A stretch of DNA of 64,000 nucleotides from Achromobacter sp. UMC46 (GTDB lineage: Bacteria > Pseudomonadota > Gammaproteobacteria > Burkholderiales > Burkholderiaceae_B), in assembly GCF_014170335.1 (NCBI RefSeq), contig NZ_LZZS01000030.1, positions 1-64,000 on the forward strand, in the 5' to 3' direction. The first letter of the stretch is position 1. Every line of letters starts with the position of its first letter. The notes beneath the pieces are model-generated. The model did not search any database and had not been told where the DNA came from. It was given only the letters and a program-made list of their open reading frames with translations. The position numbers and the translations under genes are program-made. Shown here in pieces: positions 1 to 8,799 of the stretch.

Positions 1-449
1 CCCTGGCATTGCAACCCGCCACCGACGACGACCTGCCCTACCTGCTGACGCTGCGCAAGTCCACCATGCAGGCGCACCTGCAGCGCGCCGGCGCGCCGCT
101 GGACGACGAGCACCATCTGGCCCGCATCCGCTACCACTTCGACGACGCGCAGATCGTGTGGCTGGACGGCCGGCCCGCCGGCCTGTTCAAGCATTACCGC
201 GACCCGGCCGGCTGGCGCATCGTGCAGATCCAGATCGACCCGGCCTTCCAGGGCCGGGGGCTGGGCCGCCGTCTGCTGGAAGGCGTGCTGGACCAGGCGG
301 ATTCGGAAGGCGCGCCCGTCACCCTGAGCGTGCTGAAGGGCAACCCCGCCCAACGCCTCTATGAATCGCTGGGCTTCACCCCCGTCGAGGAGACCCCGCT
401 GGAATTTGAAATGCGTTACGAACCCGGCGCTGTCCGGCCGGCCGGCTGA
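1..449 (+). CDS. GNAT-family N-acetyltransferase, 5' end outside window
   Basis: The frame is already open at the left edge, so the N-terminus is missing; an in-frame TTG at 9 is a poor start candidate because the codons before it also read sensibly. The visible 146 residues carry the GNAT acetyl-CoA loop near the middle (QIDPAFQGRGLGRRLLEGV, the R/Q-x-x-G-x-G/A pattern) and the usual C-terminal N-P-A-x-x-L-Y-E-S-L-G-F-T motif. GNAT proteins transfer acetyl from acetyl-CoA to an amine; the substrate cannot be read from the sequence. It is cytoplasmic, with no signal or membrane segment. Confidence 0.85.
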   Translation, partial: LALQPATDDDLPYLLTLRKSTMQAHLQRAGAPLDDEHHLARIRYHFDDAQIVWLDGRPAGLFKHYRDPAGWRIVQIQIDPAFQGRGLGRRLLEGVLDQADSEGAPVTLSVLKGNPAQRLYESLGFTPVEETPLEFEMRYEPGAVRPAG

Positions 450-474
450 CCTTTGCAAATTCTTTTGGCCGCGC

Positions 475-504
475 GGAATAAAGCCGCGGCGGCCGGCGTC
501 TGTA
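475..504 (+). promoter_or_regulatory. candidate ECF-sigma promoter
   Basis: GGAATAAA (475-482) and CGTCTGTA (497-504) are separated by 16 bases when counted from GGAATA to CGTCT. This GGAAT/CGTC layout is typical of ECF promoters rather than of the housekeeping sigma factor. It stands about 40 bases before the COG4315 gene, the first gene of a run that includes an ECF sigma and its anti-sigma, so autoregulation is the simple reading. Inference from sequence pattern only. Confidence 0.5.
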
Positions 505-542
505 GAGGGCAGTCCCCCACTTTCCTATCTACGAGGCACAAC

Positions 543-911
543 ATGCGCAATCACATCGCCGCCGCCCTGGTTCTCGGTTCCGCCGCCCTGTTCTCGGCCG
601 GCGCCCACGCCCAGGCCGTCAAGACCCAGGACGGCATCCTGGTCAACAGCGCGGGCATGACGCTCTACACCTTCGACAAGGACGCCGGAGGCAAAAGCGC
701 CTGCAACGACCAGTGCGCCAAGATCTGGCCCCCGGTCACCGCAGCCGCCGACGCCAAGCCGATGGGCGACCTGACGGTCATCACCCGCGACGACGGCTCC
801 AAGCAGTGGGCCTATAAGGGCAAGCCCATCTACCTGTACGCCAAAGACGCCAAGCCGGGCGACAAGATGGGCGACAACTTCAAGGAAGTCTGGCACGTCG
901 CCAAGCCCTGA
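543..911 (+). CDS. secreted COG4315 repeat protein (Y-x-[FWY]-x-x-D type)
   Basis: The 122-residue product starts with a clear Sec signal peptide (MRNHIAAALVLGSAALFSAG, cleavage near AHA-QA). The mature part carries the two family motifs, YTFDKD and YLYAKD, and a C-N-D-Q-C-A-K-I-W-P-P segment with a Cys pair that may form a disulfide. There is no lipobox Cys, so it is probably soluble in the periplasm rather than a lipoprotein. Function of the family is not established. The ATG at 543 is preferred over the longer frame from 453 because it gives the signal peptide directly. It lies 33 bases before an ECF sigma gene, a common pairing for this family, suggesting it belongs to that regulon. Confidence 0.8.
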   Translation: MRNHIAAALVLGSAALFSAGAHAQAVKTQDGILVNSAGMTLYTFDKDAGGKSACNDQCAKIWPPVTAAADAKPMGDLTVITRDDGSKQWAYKGKPIYLYAKDAKPGDKMGDNFKEVWHVAKP

Positions 912-944
912 ACCGGCCTGCCCCGACCCGCCGCCGCAGCGACC

Positions 945-1457
945 ATGCGCGCCGAAGACGAAGCCCTGATCCTGGCTTGCATCCCCAGCCTGCGGCGTTA
1001 CGCCCGCGGGCTGACGGGCGACCCCCACCGGGCCGACGACCTGGTTCAGGACACACTGGAGCGCGCATGGAGCCGCTATTCGCGATGGCAGCGGCGCGGG
1101 GAACTCCGCGCCTGGATGTTCGGCATCATGCATAACCATTTCATCGACGGCGTGCGCGCCAACAACCGGCGGGCGGACCAGACCGCTCCGGGCGACATGC
1201 CCGATGCGCCGGTGCGCGCCACGCAGACCGACCACCTGGAGGTGCGCGACCTGGACCGCTGCCTGCAAGCCCTGCCTGCCGAGCAGCGGGAAGTGCTGTT
1301 GCTGATTTGCGTGGAAGACCTGTCCTATCAGGAGACCGCCCAGGTGCTGGACGTGCCCATCGGCACGGTCATGTCCCGGCTGTCGCGCGCCCGTGAAAAA
1401 CTGGGCGCGCTGATGCAAGGACGCGACACGGTCAGCCGGCTGCATCGCGTGAAATGA
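945..1457 (+). CDS. RNA polymerase ECF sigma factor
   Basis: The 170-residue protein has the two-domain ECF layout. Region 2 is at roughly residues 15-80 (RADDLVQDTLERAWSRYSRW, then FGIMHNHFID). Region 4 is at roughly 105-160, with L-P-A-E-Q-R-E-V-L-L-L and a helix-turn-helix L-S-Y-Q-E-T-A-Q-V-L-D-V-P-I-G-T-V-M-S-R. Region 3 is absent, as expected. The gene directly downstream, one base away, encodes its membrane-spanning anti-sigma, so the pair forms one switch. The signal is not evident from the sequence; the neighbouring secreted COG4315 protein is the most likely target gene. Confidence 0.92.
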   Translation: MRAEDEALILACIPSLRRYARGLTGDPHRADDLVQDTLERAWSRYSRWQRRGELRAWMFGIMHNHFIDGVRANNRRADQTAPGDMPDAPVRATQTDHLEVRDLDRCLQALPAEQREVLLLICVEDLSYQETAQVLDVPIGTVMSRLSRAREKLGALMQGRDTVSRLHRVK

Positions 1458-1458
1458 C

Positions 1459-2274
1459 ATGAACGACAAACACCTTCATCCGGTTCCCGGCACGGGCACC
1501 CCCATCACCGAAGCCGATCTGCATGCCTATGCGGACGGCCAGTTGCCGCCTGCTCGCCACGCCGAGGTCGACGCCTTCCTGGCGACGCACCCGCAGGACC
1601 AGACCCGCGTGGACGACTGGCAGGCGCAGCGCCGCGCGCTGCATGCGCTGCTGGACCCCGTGCTGGACGAACCGCTGCCGCTGCGGCTGCCGCTCACCGC
1701 GCCCGCGCGCCGCTTTCCGTGGCGCGCGCTGGCCGCCAGCGTGGCGATCGCCGCCGTCAGTGCCACCGCGGCCTGGATCACCCGGGGCGCGATGGACGCG
1801 CGCCACTTGCAAACCGTGCTGGCCACCGCCAGCCCGGAGCGCGCCGCCGGCGGCTACGCCCAGCGCGCGGCCATCGCCCACGCGGTCTATGCGCCCGACA
1901 TGGGCCGCCCGGTCGAAGTCAGCGCCGACAACGAGAAGGGCCTGGTCACCTGGCTGACCAAGCGCATGGGCGCGCCAGTGCGCGCGCCGTCGCTGTCGCA
2001 AGCGGGTTATGAACTGGTGGGCGGCCGCCTGTTGCCCGGCGGCTCGGGTCCGGTCGCGCAGTTCATGTACGGCGGGGCCGACGGCCAGCGCCTGACCCTC
2101 TATGTGACCCGCGAAGCCGCTGGCGGACAGACCGCATTCCAATTCACGCAGGAAGGCCCGGTGCGGGTGTTCTATTGGGTCGAAGGGCAGTTCGGCTACG
2201 CGCTATCGGGCGCCGTCAGCCGCGAGGAACTGCAACGCGTGTCGCAAGAGGTCTACAAGCAATTGCAGGGATGA
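1459..2274 (+). CDS. anti-sigma factor, single-pass membrane protein
   Basis: The 271-residue product begins with a cytosolic anti-sigma-like segment (about residues 18-60, L-H-A-Y-A-D-G-Q-L-P-P-A-R-H-A-E-V). One hydrophobic helix follows at about 87-108 (WRALAASVAIAAVSATAAW), then a periplasmic domain of about 160 residues. The classical H-x3-C-x2-C zinc motif of ZAS proteins is missing, so it is a zinc-free variant. The start ATG lies one base after the sigma stop, pointing to co-translation and a fixed ratio. It should hold the preceding ECF sigma at the membrane until an envelope signal is received. Confidence 0.85.
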   Translation: MNDKHLHPVPGTGTPITEADLHAYADGQLPPARHAEVDAFLATHPQDQTRVDDWQAQRRALHALLDPVLDEPLPLRLPLTAPARRFPWRALAASVAIAAVSATAAWITRGAMDARHLQTVLATASPERAAGGYAQRAAIAHAVYAPDMGRPVEVSADNEKGLVTWLTKRMGAPVRAPSLSQAGYELVGGRLLPGGSGPVAQFMYGGADGQRLTLYVTREAAGGQTAFQFTQEGPVRVFYWVEGQFGYALSGAVSREELQRVSQEVYKQLQG

Positions 2275-2275
2275 C

Positions 2276-2293
2276 GGCCGGCGCGCGCCGGCC
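2276..2293. terminator. GC-only 18-base palindrome between convergent genes
   Basis: GGCCGGCGCGCGCCGGCC is a perfect palindrome sitting between the ends of the anti-sigma gene (+) and the GntR gene (-). It could fold as a strong hairpin for transcription from either side. There is no T-run, so an intrinsic terminator is possible but unproven. Confidence 0.35.
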
Positions 2294-2296
2294 GGC

Positions 2297-3028
2297 CTAC
2301 CCGCCCGCGCTTTCCCGCGCCGCGTGCAGCATGTGCAGCGTGATCTTGCGCACTTCCGCCTTGCTCATCTCGATATGCGAACGCAGCATGCGCGCCCCTT
2401 CGTCCGCGCGGCGCGACAACACGGCGCGCAGGATGGCGGCGTGCTCGTCATAGGTTGCGTCCACGCGGAAATCCTTGGTGAAATCCAGCCGCCGCACGAT
2501 GCGGATCTTCTCGGTCACGTCGCGATGGATCTGCGCCATCTCCGGGTTGCCGGCGGCGGCCACCAGCGAACAATGGAAGGCCTCGTCCAGCTGCGCCACG
2601 AGCCTGCCATCCAGGATGCGCTGCGGCGGCGGCACCAGCCACACGTCCGTCAACGCGCCCAGGATGCCGGTCTCGTCCATGTTTTCGCGTGCGCACAGCT
2701 TGTCCACAGCGGCCTGTTCCAGCACCACCCGCACGTCGTACAGCGCCTCGAAGCGCTCGAAGTCGAACGGGCGTACCTGCCAGCCGCTGCGTGGCCGCGC
2801 CAGCACGAAGCCTTCGCGCTCCAGCCGGACCAGCCCCAGCCGAACCGGTGTGCGGCTGACGCCCAGCCGCGCCACCAGGTCGGCCTCGGTGAAGCGTTCG
2901 CCCGGCAGCATGCGGAAGTCGAACAGGTCGTCCTTGATGCGCTGGTAGACCTGGTCGGCCAGCGACCCGGCCAGCGCGGGCGCTTGCCGGATGGCCGGGC
3001 TGACTTGGACGGATTCCAGCCGCATCAT
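2297..3028 (-). CDS. GntR-family (FadR/FCD type) transcriptional regulator of the urea locus
   Basis: The 243-residue protein has an N-terminal winged helix (about residues 20-90: L-A-D-Q-V-Y-Q-R-I-K-D-D-L, then L-V-A-R-L-G-V-S-R-T-P-V-R). A C-terminal all-helical FCD ligand domain follows, with the D-x3-H and late H pattern (DEHAAILRAV, LRSHIEMS). The ATG at 3028 overlaps the stop of urea carboxylase (ATGATGA), so it is translationally coupled and the last gene of the atzF-uca operon. It is therefore probably a feedback regulator of urea degradation, with a small acid such as an allophanate-pathway compound as ligand (inference). A TTGTATACAA palindrome at 8533-8544, next to the operon start, is the type of site this subfamily binds. 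Confidence 0.88.
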   Translation of the reverse strand: MMRLESVQVSPAIRQAPALAGSLADQVYQRIKDDLFDFRMLPGERFTEADLVARLGVSRTPVRLGLVRLEREGFVLARPRSGWQVRPFDFERFEALYDVRVVLEQAAVDKLCARENMDETGILGALTDVWLVPPPQRILDGRLVAQLDEAFHCSLVAAAGNPEMAQIHRDVTEKIRIVRRLDFTKDFRVDATYDEHAAILRAVLSRRADEGARMLRSHIEMSKAEVRKITLHMLHAARESAGG

Positions 3029-6000
3029 CCCGCCACGGTGCAGGTGGCGTCTTCGGCCAGCACGATCAGCGGATCGCCCGCGTTCACGGGCTTGCCGGGC
3101 ATGCAGCGGATCGCGGTGACGGTGCCTGTGGCCGGAGCGATCACGGACAGCTCCATCTTCATCGCCTCGACGACGACCAGCGTGTCGCCGGCGGATACGC
3201 TCTGGCCCACCTGGACCGGGATCTTCCAGATGTTGCCGCACATGTCGGCGCTGACCAGCCGTTCGCCTTCGCGTAGCGCCGTCTCCGGCTCGGGTTCTGC
3301 GATGGCGTGCTCGACCACCGCTTCTTCGGTTTTCCACAGGGCCACTTCGGCGTCGAAGGCGCTCTTCTGCCGCGCCTGGAACACGGCGATGCTATCGGCC
3401 TGCTCCTGCAGGAAGCGCTGGTGCGCGGCGAAGTCGAACACCTCTTCCTCGATGCGGACCGTGGCTCGGCCTTCGCGGAAATCCTCGCGCAGCACGTCCA
3501 GCTCGGCTTCCGTCACCGGGTAGAAGCGCACTTGATCGAAGAAGCGCAGCAGCCAGGGCTTGCCGTCCTGGAACACGGGGTTCTTCAGGAACTTGTTCCA
3601 GATGGGCAAGGTGCGGCCGACCAGTTGGTAGCCGCCGGGCGAGTCCATGCCGTAGATGCACATGTACACGCCGCCGATCCCCACCGTGCCCTCGGCCGTG
3701 AAGGTGCGGGCCGGGTTGTACTTGGACGTCAACAGGCGATGGCGGGGGTCGATCGGCACGGCGCAAGGCGCGCCCAGATAGACGTCGCCCAGGCCCATGA
3801 TCAGGTAGCTGGCGTCGAACACGATGTCGCGGACCGCGTCGCGGCTGGCCAATCCGTTGATGCGCTGGATGAAATCCACGTTGTTCGGCAGCCACGGCGC
3901 ATTGGCGCGCACCGTCTCCTGGTAGCGTTGGACGGCGCCCAACGTCGCCGAATCCTCGAAGGCCATCGGCAGGTAGACGACGCGCGTGGGCACTTTCAGC
4001 GTCGCCACGTCGGCCAGGCCCGCTTCGATTTCCAGCAGGCGGGCGATCAGCGCGCCCTGCAGGATCAGCCGGCTGTCGTAGCGGATCTGCAGCGACCGCA
4101 CGCCGGGCGACAGTTCCTGCACGCCCGCGATGGGGTCGGCGTTCAGCGCGTCCATCAGCAGGTGGATGCGCATGCGCAACGCCAGGTCCAGCACGTTGTC
4201 GCCGTACTCCAGCAACAGGTAGCCGTCGCCCGCCTGGCGGTACGACACCGAGGGGCGGGCCCCGTCCGCGGGCAGCGCCGCGACGATGGTCTCGGACGCG
4301 GTTGCGGGGACCGGCGACGGCGCGGTGGATGCCGGGGTGACCGCCGACAGCGCCGCTACGCTTTTGTCCTGCGCGGCCTCCAGCGCGACCGCCTGCGGAT
4401 AGTCGATGCGCACGAAGCGGATGCGGTCGCCCGGCTTGACCTGCCCCACCTTCCAGAGCTCGGCGCGCGCGATGGTGACCGGGCACACGAAGCCGCCCAG
4501 GCTGGGGCCGTCGCGCGTCAGGATGACGGGGCTGTCGCCCGTGAAATTGATGCTGCCGACGGCGTATTCGCAATCGTGGATGTTGGACGGATGCAGGCCG
4601 GCCTCGCCGCCGTTCTCCCGCGCCCACGTCGGCTTGGGGCCGATCAGGCGCACGCCCAGCCGGTTGGAGTTGTAGTGCACTTCCCAATCGGCGGCGAAGA
4701 ACGCCTCGATGGCTTCCGGCTGGAAGAAGTCCGGCGCGCCATGCGGGCCGTACAGCACGCCGATCTGCCAGGTGTTGCCGTAGACCGGAACCATGTCGGC
4801 CGGCGCGCCTTGCGGCGCCGCCACGGGCGCATCCGCCCGGTCCAGTTCCGGCCGCACCACGGGCAGCATGTCGCCCACGCGCAGCGTGCGGCCGGCGTGG
4901 CCGCCGAACTGGCCCAGCGCGAAGGTCGACCGGCTGCCCAGGTAGACCGGCACGTCCAGGCCGTTGCGCACGGCCAGGTAGCTGCGGCAACCCGACAGCG
5001 CGCGGCCGGTGGCCAACACCTGGCCCGACCGCACGGCGATGGGCTGCCACATCGGCACTGGTTCGCCGTCCAGCGTGGCCGCGCATTCCGCGCCCGTCAA
5101 CGCGACGATGGCGTCGCCATGGAAGCGCAGCGTGGGGCCGACCAGCGTGGCTTCGATGCCGGCCGCGCCCTGCGCGTTGCCGACGATGCGGTTGGCCACC
5201 CGGAACGCATAGTCGTCCATCGGGCCGGACGGCGGCACGCCGATGTCCCAATAGCCGGCACGGCCGGGATAGTCCTGCACGCTGGTATAGGTGCCGGCTT
5301 CCAGCACTTCAATGGCGGCGGGGCGGTAGGCGAAGCTTTCCAGGAAGCGCGTGGACAGCTTGCCGGCGCGGAAGCGCTCGTCGGCGACGATCTGGCGCAG
5401 GTAGTCCAGGTTGGTGGCGATGCCGTGCAGGCGCGTACGGGCCAGCGCATCCGCCAGCTTGTCCAGCGCGGCGTAGCGCGTGTCCGCATGCACGATCAGC
5501 TTGGCCAGCATGGGGTCATAAAAGGCCGGTACGTCGGTGCCGGTGGCGACCCAGCCGTCCACCCGCACGCCCTCGGGGAACGACACCTCGGTCAACACGC
5601 CGGGCGACGGCTGGAACTGGCGCAGCGGGTCTTCGGCGTACAACCGCACTTCGATCGACGCGCCCTGCGGCGCGCGCGACATCGCGGCGATGTCCAGCGG
5701 TTCGCCCGCGGCCACGCGCAGCATGCATTCCACCAGGTCCAGACCCGTCACGGCTTCCGTCACCGGGTGCTCCACCTGCAGGCGCGTGTTGACCTCCAGG
5801 AAATAGAAGCTGTCGCGCGCGGGGTCGTAGATGAATTCCACCGTGCCGGCGGAACGGTAGTTCACCGATTCGCCCAACTGCACGGCGGCCGCCAGCAGTG
5901 CGGCGCGGGTGGCGGCGGGCAGCAGCGGCGCCGGCGTCTCCTCGATGACCTTCTGGTTGCGCCGCTGCACCGAGCAGTCGCGTTCGCCCAGCGCCAGCAC

Positions 6001-6657
6001 GCGCCCGGCGCCGTCGCCGAAGATCTGCACTTCCACGTGCCGCGCGTTGTCCACATAGCGTTCGATGAACGCGCCGCCATCGCGGAAGAAATGTTCGCCC
6101 ATGCGCTGCACGCTGTCGAACGCCAACGTCAGTTCGGCCTCGTTCTCGCACCGCGACAGGCCGATGCCGCCGCCGCCCGCCGTGCTCTTGAGCATCACCG
6201 GGTAGCCGATGCGCTCGGCCTGCGAGAGCGCTTCGCCCAGGCTGGCCAAGAGGCCCGTGCCGGGCGTCATCGGGACACCCGCTTCGGCCGCCAGTTCGCG
6301 CGACCGGTGCTTCAGCCCGAACTCGCGGATCTGCAACGGCGTGGGGCCGACGAAGGCGATGCCGGCGGCTTCGCACGCGTCGGCGAATTCCGCGCTTTCG
6401 GACAGGAACCCGTAGCCGGGATAGATGGCTTGCGCACCGTGCTCGCGGGCCGCGGCCAGCAGCAAGTCCATGCGCAGATAGCTGTCGGCAGCTTTCTCGC
6501 CGCCCAGCGCGACGGCCACGTCCGCGTCGCGTACATGCGCGGCATTGCGGTCGGGATCGGAATAAACGGCCACGCTGCGGATGCCCAGCCGCTTGAGGGT
6601 GCGGATGGCGCGGACGGCGATTTCGCCGCGGTTGGCAATCAGAACGGTATCGAACAC
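3025..6657 (-). CDS. uca: urea carboxylase (biotin-dependent)
   Basis: The 1210-residue enzyme carboxylates urea to allophanate with ATP and bicarbonate. Domains in order: biotin carboxylase (about 1-450; F-D-T-V-L-I-A-N-R-G-E-I-A start, GGGGIGLSRC ATP loop, VEVQIFGD, EVNTRLQVEHPVTE), AHS2/KipA-like (about 460-770), AHS1/KipI-like (about 810-1050) and a biotinyl carrier domain with E-A-M-K-M near residue 1167. The length fits the family (about 1200). I place the start at the GTG at 6657, where the biotin-carboxylase fold begins and AAGGGAG precedes it at good spacing; the frame upstream is not protein-like. It follows allophanate hydrolase on the same strand, giving the two-step urea amidolyase route. 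Carboxylation of guanidine instead is possible, but no carboxyguanidine deiminase genes are adjacent. Confidence 0.95.
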   Translation of the reverse strand: MFDTVLIANRGEIAVRAIRTLKRLGIRSVAVYSDPDRNAAHVRDADVAVALGGEKAADSYLRMDLLLAAAREHGAQAIYPGYGFLSESAEFADACEAAGIAFVGPTPLQIREFGLKHRSRELAAEAGVPMTPGTGLLASLGEALSQAERIGYPVMLKSTAGGGGIGLSRCENEAELTLAFDSVQRMGEHFFRDGGAFIERYVDNARHVEVQIFGDGAGRVLALGERDCSVQRRNQKVIEETPAPLLPAATRAALLAAAVQLGESVNYRSAGTVEFIYDPARDSFYFLEVNTRLQVEHPVTEAVTGLDLVECMLRVAAGEPLDIAAMSRAPQGASIEVRLYAEDPLRQFQPSPGVLTEVSFPEGVRVDGWVATGTDVPAFYDPMLAKLIVHADTRYAALDKLADALARTRLHGIATNLDYLRQIVADERFRAGKLSTRFLESFAYRPAAIEVLEAGTYTSVQDYPGRAGYWDIGVPPSGPMDDYAFRVANRIVGNAQGAAGIEATLVGPTLRFHGDAIVALTGAECAATLDGEPVPMWQPIAVRSGQVLATGRALSGCRSYLAVRNGLDVPVYLGSRSTFALGQFGGHAGRTLRVGDMLPVVRPELDRADAPVAAPQGAPADMVPVYGNTWQIGVLYGPHGAPDFFQPEAIEAFFAADWEVHYNSNRLGVRLIGPKPTWARENGGEAGLHPSNIHDCEYAVGSINFTGDSPVILTRDGPSLGGFVCPVTIARAELWKVGQVKPGDRIRFVRIDYPQAVALEAAQDKSVAALSAVTPASTAPSPVPATASETIVAALPADGARPSVSYRQAGDGYLLLEYGDNVLDLALRMRIHLLMDALNADPIAGVQELSPGVRSLQIRYDSRLILQGALIARLLEIEAGLADVATLKVPTRVVYLPMAFEDSATLGAVQRYQETVRANAPWLPNNVDFIQRINGLASRDAVRDIVFDASYLIMGLGDVYLGAPCAVPIDPRHRLLTSKYNPARTFTAEGTVGIGGVYMCIYGMDSPGGYQLVGRTLPIWNKFLKNPVFQDGKPWLLRFFDQVRFYPVTEAELDVLREDFREGRATVRIEEEVFDFAAHQRFLQEQADSIAVFQARQKSAFDAEVALWKTEEAVVEHAIAEPEPETALREGERLVSADMCGNIWKIPVQVGQSVSAGDTLVVVEAMKMELSVIAPATGTVTAIRCMPGKPVNAGDPLIVLAEDATCTVAG

Positions 6658-6683
6658 GATGCGACTCCCTTGGGGTCTGGCGG

Positions 6684-8519
6684 TTATCGGGGGGTGGCGT
6701 TCAGGCTGGCCAGATAGGCGCGCCAGCCGCCAAAGGCGGTGATGTCCCGCGCGTCTTCCAGGCCACGCGGTTCGCAGATGAATCCCTTGACCAGGCGGCC
6801 GTCTTCCAGCTCCAGCGTGCCGATGCCCAGCGGCGCGGGAATTTCGGCGACGAACGCGCCGAATGCCGCCGTCGGCACATCCCACAGTTCGACGTCGATG
6901 GGCGCGCCGGACGCGGACTTGACCAGCCCCGGCTTGGGCGGCGTGGTGTTGGCCAGGGCGTACAGGCGGTAGTCGGCCGCGGTGCGGGTCTTCTCGGCCA
7001 GCACCGCGCGGCGCGAGGTCAGCTGGTGGTTCAGCGGCATGCCCGTCAGGTGCGCGCCCACCACGGCCACGCGTATCGTGCCGGCGGGCGCCTGGTCAAG
7101 TTCGATGCCGGCGGGCAACGGCGCGCCGGTGGCCCCCAACGGCAGGCCCTGCTGCGCTTGCCACCGTTTGCCGAACTGCGCCAGGGCGCGGTCCTGCCAA
7201 GCCAGCCCGATCAGCGTGATGCCCGTCGGCAAGCCATCGGCGCGCATGCCAGCCGGCACGGCCAGCGCCGACAAGTCGGCCAGATTGGCGAAGTTGGTGT
7301 AGACGCCCAGGCGTGAATTCAAGGTGACCGGATCGGCCTCCAACTGGGCGATGGTGTAGATGGAGGGCGACGTCGGCACGGCCAGCGCGTCGAACCCCGC
7401 CAGCGATTGATGGATCTGGCGCGTCAACTCGGCGCGGCGGTACTCGGCCTTGAACGCGTCCAGCGCGCTGTAGTTGGCCGCCTGTTCCACGATGCCGCGC
7501 ACCACGGGGTTGATGACGTCCGGCGTGTCCTTCCACAATGCTTCCACCGCGGCGAAACGTTCGGCCACCCACGGGCCTTGATACAGCAGCGCGGCCAATT
7601 CGTTGAACGGCGCGAAATCGATGGCGGCCACTTCGGCGCCTGTCGCCTGCAAAGCGCGCACGGCGTCGTCGAACGCGGCGGCGGCTTGCGTGTCGCCGAA
7701 GAATTCCGGCGTGGCCGGGACGGCGATCCGGGGCGCCATGGGCCACGGCAGCGATGCCCCGGCCGGCATGGCGCGCGAATACGGATCGCGCTCGTCGAAG
7801 CCGCCAGCCACCTCCGCCACCAGCGCGGCGTCGGCCACGGTCAGCGCAAAGATCGACACGCAGTCCAGGGTGCGGCAAGCGGGCACCACGCCCGCCGTGC
7901 TGAGCCAGCCTTTGGTGGGCTTCAAGCCGACGATGTTGTTGAACCCGGCCGGCACGCGGCCGGACCCGGCGGTGTCCGTGCCCAGCGAGAATGCGGCCAA
8001 GCCACGCGCCACGACCGACGCCGAGCCGGAGCTCGAACCGCCGCTGACGTAATCGGGATTGAACGTGTTGGCCACGGCGCCATGCGGCGAGCGCGTGCCG
8101 ACCAGCCCGGTCGCGAACTGGTCCAAGTTGGTCTTGCCCACCAGGATGGCGCCGGCGGCGCGCAAGCGCTGCACGACCGTCGCGTCCTCGGCGGGCGTGT
8201 AGGCGAATTCCGGGCAGGCCGCGGTGGTGGGCCAGCCCGCGGCATCGATGTTGTCCTTGATGGCGAACGGCACGCCGTACAGCGGCAGGCGCGCCATGTC
8301 GCCGCCGGCCGCCTCCCGCATCAAGCGCAGGCCGTCCAGCTGCTCGTCGAGCGTGGCGCGGTCCACCCGCCGTATCCAGGCGTTGTCCGCCGGATTCGCA
8401 GGCGAGGCGGCGTAATCGGCCAACAACGTTTCGGGCTCGGCCCCGCCTTCGCGGTAGGCGGTCTGCCATTGCGCAATCGTCCAACCGGCGGTGTGCTTCT
8501 GCGTTGCTGCGGCATTCAT
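6684..8519 (-). CDS. atzF: allophanate hydrolase
   Basis: This 611-residue enzyme hydrolyses allophanate to ammonia and CO2, the second step after urea carboxylase. The N-terminal amidase-signature domain (about 1-450) has the Ser-cisSer-Lys triad visible as K88 (F-A-I-K-D-N-I-D), S162 in G-G-S-S-S-G-S-A and S186 in D-T-A-G-S-G-R. The C-terminal domain typical of AtzF follows (about 470-610). The ATG at 8519 has AAAGGA upstream; an in-frame upstream Met belongs to untranslated sequence. It is the first gene of the minus-strand operon with uca and the GntR gene, and diverges from the urtABCDE urea importer. Confidence 0.95.
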   Translation of the reverse strand: MNAAATQKHTAGWTIAQWQTAYREGGAEPETLLADYAASPANPADNAWIRRVDRATLDEQLDGLRLMREAAGGDMARLPLYGVPFAIKDNIDAAGWPTTAACPEFAYTPAEDATVVQRLRAAGAILVGKTNLDQFATGLVGTRSPHGAVANTFNPDYVSGGSSSGSASVVARGLAAFSLGTDTAGSGRVPAGFNNIVGLKPTKGWLSTAGVVPACRTLDCVSIFALTVADAALVAEVAGGFDERDPYSRAMPAGASLPWPMAPRIAVPATPEFFGDTQAAAAFDDAVRALQATGAEVAAIDFAPFNELAALLYQGPWVAERFAAVEALWKDTPDVINPVVRGIVEQAANYSALDAFKAEYRRAELTRQIHQSLAGFDALAVPTSPSIYTIAQLEADPVTLNSRLGVYTNFANLADLSALAVPAGMRADGLPTGITLIGLAWQDRALAQFGKRWQAQQGLPLGATGAPLPAGIELDQAPAGTIRVAVVGAHLTGMPLNHQLTSRRAVLAEKTRTAADYRLYALANTTPPKPGLVKSASGAPIDVELWDVPTAAFGAFVAEIPAPLGIGTLELEDGRLVKGFICEPRGLEDARDITAFGGWRAYLASLNATPR

Positions 8520-8532
8520 GCTGGAATCCTTT

Positions 8533-8544
8533 CTTGTATACAAG
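8533..8544. promoter_or_regulatory. GntR-type operator palindrome before atzF
   Basis: CTTGTATACAAG is a perfect 12-base palindrome whose core TTGTATACAA matches the usual FadR-subfamily operator shape. It sits 14 bases before the atzF start and overlaps a possible minus-strand -10 (TATACA). Binding would block transcription of atzF-uca-gntR, consistent with repression by the operon's own GntR protein. No second copy was noticed in the window. Confidence 0.6.
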
Positions 8545-8683
8545 TACGGATTCCCAAGCAATCGCCGTGCCATGTTGGCCGGCTTTTCCGTTTCTCCTCT
8601 GGCAGCGCCCTCCCCAACGGTCTAGCCGCAGCTTTCCGGCCGGACCGGCACCTTTGCGCCCGCACCGCAAACGGGCAGGCGGC

Positions 8684-8698
8684 GCACCTGTTTTGTGC
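8684..8698 (+). promoter_or_regulatory. candidate NtrC enhancer site
   Basis: GCAC-N7-GTGC (GCACctgttttGTGC) has the arm sequence and spacing of the NtrC consensus TGCACC-N5-GGTGCA. It lies about 115 bases upstream of the sigma-54 promoter, a normal enhancer distance. Inference from pattern. Confidence 0.5.
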
Positions 8699-8799
8699 AT
8701 GCGGCACTGTTTTGATTCCAGCGCGCCCGCCACGCGCCAGCCCCGCTGGTCTGCGTTTACACCCCTCTTCATACAGCGGCAGCCCATCGCCCGCGCACT

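Noticed and set aside
525..1469. Minus-strand open frame covering the COG4315 and sigma genes
   Set aside because: It has no recognisable domain, and two well-supported plus-strand genes occupy the same bases.
3025..6657. Guanidine carboxylase rather than urea carboxylase
   Set aside because: No ykkC guanidine riboswitch and no carboxyguanidine deiminase genes are adjacent, while allophanate hydrolase and a urea importer are; residue-level proof was not possible.
3307..6717. Very long open frame on the plus strand opposite urea carboxylase
   Set aside because: Its composition is His/Arg/Gln-rich without domains, as expected for the antisense of a high-GC gene; the minus-strand product has full biotin-carboxylase and carrier motifs.
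6658..6885. N-terminal extension of urea carboxylase to an upstream Met
   Set aside because: The extra residues are Arg/Gly-rich and overlap the end of allophanate hydrolase; GTG at 6657 has a good ribosome site and matches the family start.
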